A DNA stretch of 5,955 bases from Pseudomonadota bacterium (GTDB taxonomy: Bacteria; Pseudomonadota; Gammaproteobacteria; Steroidobacterales; Woeseiaceae): assembly GCA_022567775.1 (NCBI GenBank), contig JADFGH010000153.1:1-5955 (forward strand), read 5' to 3'. Each line of letters starts with the position of its first letter. Within the stretch, counting starts at the first letter, position 1. The notes under the pieces were generated by a model, which searched no databases, was not told the DNA's origin, and saw nothing but the letters and a program-made list of their open reading frames with translations. Shown piece by piece: positions 4,926 to 5,955 of this stretch. Both the position numbers and the translations under genes were made by a program.

Positions 4926-5955
4926 ATGCGCCAAGCCATCGTTTCCTTTCTTTTGCTGATTCCTGTCGGCGTATTCGCCCAGGACCGTTACCTCGTCGAC
5001 TGGGAAGCGGTTGGTGAAGAGAGCATCAATCACCTGGTCGACCTGGTAAGGATCGATACCTCGAATCCACCCGGCAACGAAACCGAAGCAGCAAACTACA
5101 TAAAGGCCGTTCTCGCCAGCGAGGGCATCGATTCAGAGCTGTACGCACTGGAGCCGGAACGCGCGAATCTCGTTGCCCGTATCAAGGGGAATGGCTCCAG
5201 GCGGCCGATTCTCATCATGGGACACACCGATGTCGTCGGCGTACAGGCCGATCGCTGGACCGAGGATCCGTTCGGCGCCGCGCGCAAGGATGGCTACGTG
5301 TACGGACGCGGCACGCTCGATGACAAAGACAATGTCACCGCAGGGCTGATGGTCATGCTGATGCTGAAGCGTTACGGCGTCGACCTCGATCGTGACATTA
5401 TTTTCCTCGCCGAATCCGGCGAGGAAGGAACGCCGCGTGTCGGTATCAATTACATGGTCGAAAATCACTGGGAACTGATTGACGCCGAGTTTTGCCTGGC
5501 AGAAGGCGGCAACAACATTCTCGAGGCCGGCGGCGTCAAAGTCGTTGGCATTCAGACCACGGAGAAAATGCCACGCCGCGCAACACTGGTGGCGCGTGGC
5601 TCAGCCGGACATGGATCGGTGCCGCGCCTCGACAATGCCGTCACGCACCTGGCAAATGCGGTTGCCAAAGCAGGCAGCTGGAAAACCGAGATGCGCCTTA
5701 ACGACACGACCCGCGCGTACTTCGATCGCCTCGCGACAATTTCCGATCCCGACGATGCATGGCGCTATCGAAACGTAGGCAACCCGGCTGAAACCGATGC
5801 AATTCAGCAGCACTTTCTGGAGACATTTCCCTACCACTACTCCGTGCTGCGGACCTCGGTCGTGCCGACAGTAATGGACGCCGGCTTCCGCAAGAATGTC
5901 ATCCCTTCGGAGGCAACCGCAATCCTGGACATTCGCATGCTACCCGACGAGGACG
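4926..5955 (+). CDS. Secreted M20 family metallopeptidase (partial, C-terminus off the right edge)
   Basis: The first 343 residues of a zinc-dependent exopeptidase or amidohydrolase of family M20 (ArgE/DapE/carboxypeptidase G2 group). The frame is open to the window end. Residues 1-18 are a signal peptide (hydrophobic IVSFLLLIPVGVFA), with likely cleavage before Gln19, so the enzyme should act in the periplasm or outside. Active-site motifs are intact: MGHTDVV with ligand His100 and Asp102, YGRGTLDDKD with bridging ligand Asp132, SGEEGT with general base Glu166 and ligand Glu167, and AEGG with Glu193 as a further ligand. GSAGHGSVPR (226-235) opens the lid/dimerisation domain and includes His229. 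The last metal-binding histidine would lie beyond the edge. Glu rather than Asp at 193 fits the carboxypeptidase type more than DapE, but the substrate cannot be named. It is divergent from the S10 carboxypeptidase gene across 119 bases, which suggests shared use in peptide breakdown. Confidence 0.94.
   Translation, partial: MRQAIVSFLLLIPVGVFAQDRYLVDWEAVGEESINHLVDLVRIDTSNPPGNETEAANYIKAVLASEGIDSELYALEPERANLVARIKGNGSRRPILIMGHTDVVGVQADRWTEDPFGAARKDGYVYGRGTLDDKDNVTAGLMVMLMLKRYGVDLDRDIIFLAESGEEGTPRVGINYMVENHWELIDAEFCLAEGGNNILEAGGVKVVGIQTTEKMPRRATLVARGSAGHGSVPRLDNAVTHLANAVAKAGSWKTEMRLNDTTRAYFDRLATISDPDDAWRYRNVGNPAETDAIQQHFLETFPYHYSVLRTSVVPTVMDAGFRKNVIPSEATAILDIRMLPDED

Noticed and set aside
5133..5468. 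A minus-strand open frame of 111 codons within the M20 gene
   Set aside because: It is antisense to the part of the M20 gene that encodes the metal-binding motifs and has no recognisable features of its own.

Overview
This is a gene-dense stretch of a Gram-negative bacterial chromosome with moderately high GC. Three of the five proteins carry clean Sec-type signal peptides. The mix of families (bacterial S10 carboxypeptidase, secreted M20 peptidase, GltI-like binding protein, DUF2779 nuclease) suggests a proteobacterium. A free-living, protein-degrading gammaproteobacterium is my best guess, but this is inferred from family content and is not proven by any marker gene. I see no rRNA, tRNA, CRISPR array, insertion sequence, phage gene or att site.

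Layout from left to right. (1) Positions 1-1125, minus strand: the N-terminal 375 residues of a two-domain nuclease-like protein. It has a Cas4/RecB-type PD-(D/E)XK domain with four cysteines placed for an Fe-S cluster, followed by the start of a DUF2779 domain with a DxE exonuclease-like motif. It runs off the left edge. (2) 1126-1213: an 88-base divergent promoter region. (3) 1214-2077, plus strand: a secreted GltI-type amino-acid-binding protein with no transporter genes in view. It converges on gene 4 across only 40 bases. (4) 2118-3263, minus strand: a PLP-dependent enzyme of the Cys/Met metabolism (trans-sulfuration) family. (5) 3265-4806, minus strand: a secreted S10 serine carboxypeptidase. 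Its TGA is one base before the ATG of gene 4, so genes 5 and 4 form a tightly coupled two-gene operon. (6) 4807-4925: a second divergent promoter region. (7) 4926-5955, plus strand: a secreted M20 metallopeptidase, cut by the right edge. No stretch of more than about 120 bases lacks a gene.

How the genes may work together: the S10 and M20 enzymes are exported and divergently transcribed, and both act on peptides. The binding protein would capture amino acids in the periplasm, and the PLP enzyme would process a sulfur or related amino acid in the cytoplasm. This reads as a plausible amino-acid and peptide scavenging neighbourhood, though the link is inferred only from proximity. The nuclease gene looks functionally separate. 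I did not find a clearly new multi-gene system. The most worthwhile leads are the DUF2779 double-nuclease protein, the coupled S10/PLP pair, and two similar dyads (TGGC...GCCA) lying over the promoter regions of the two minus-strand transcription units.
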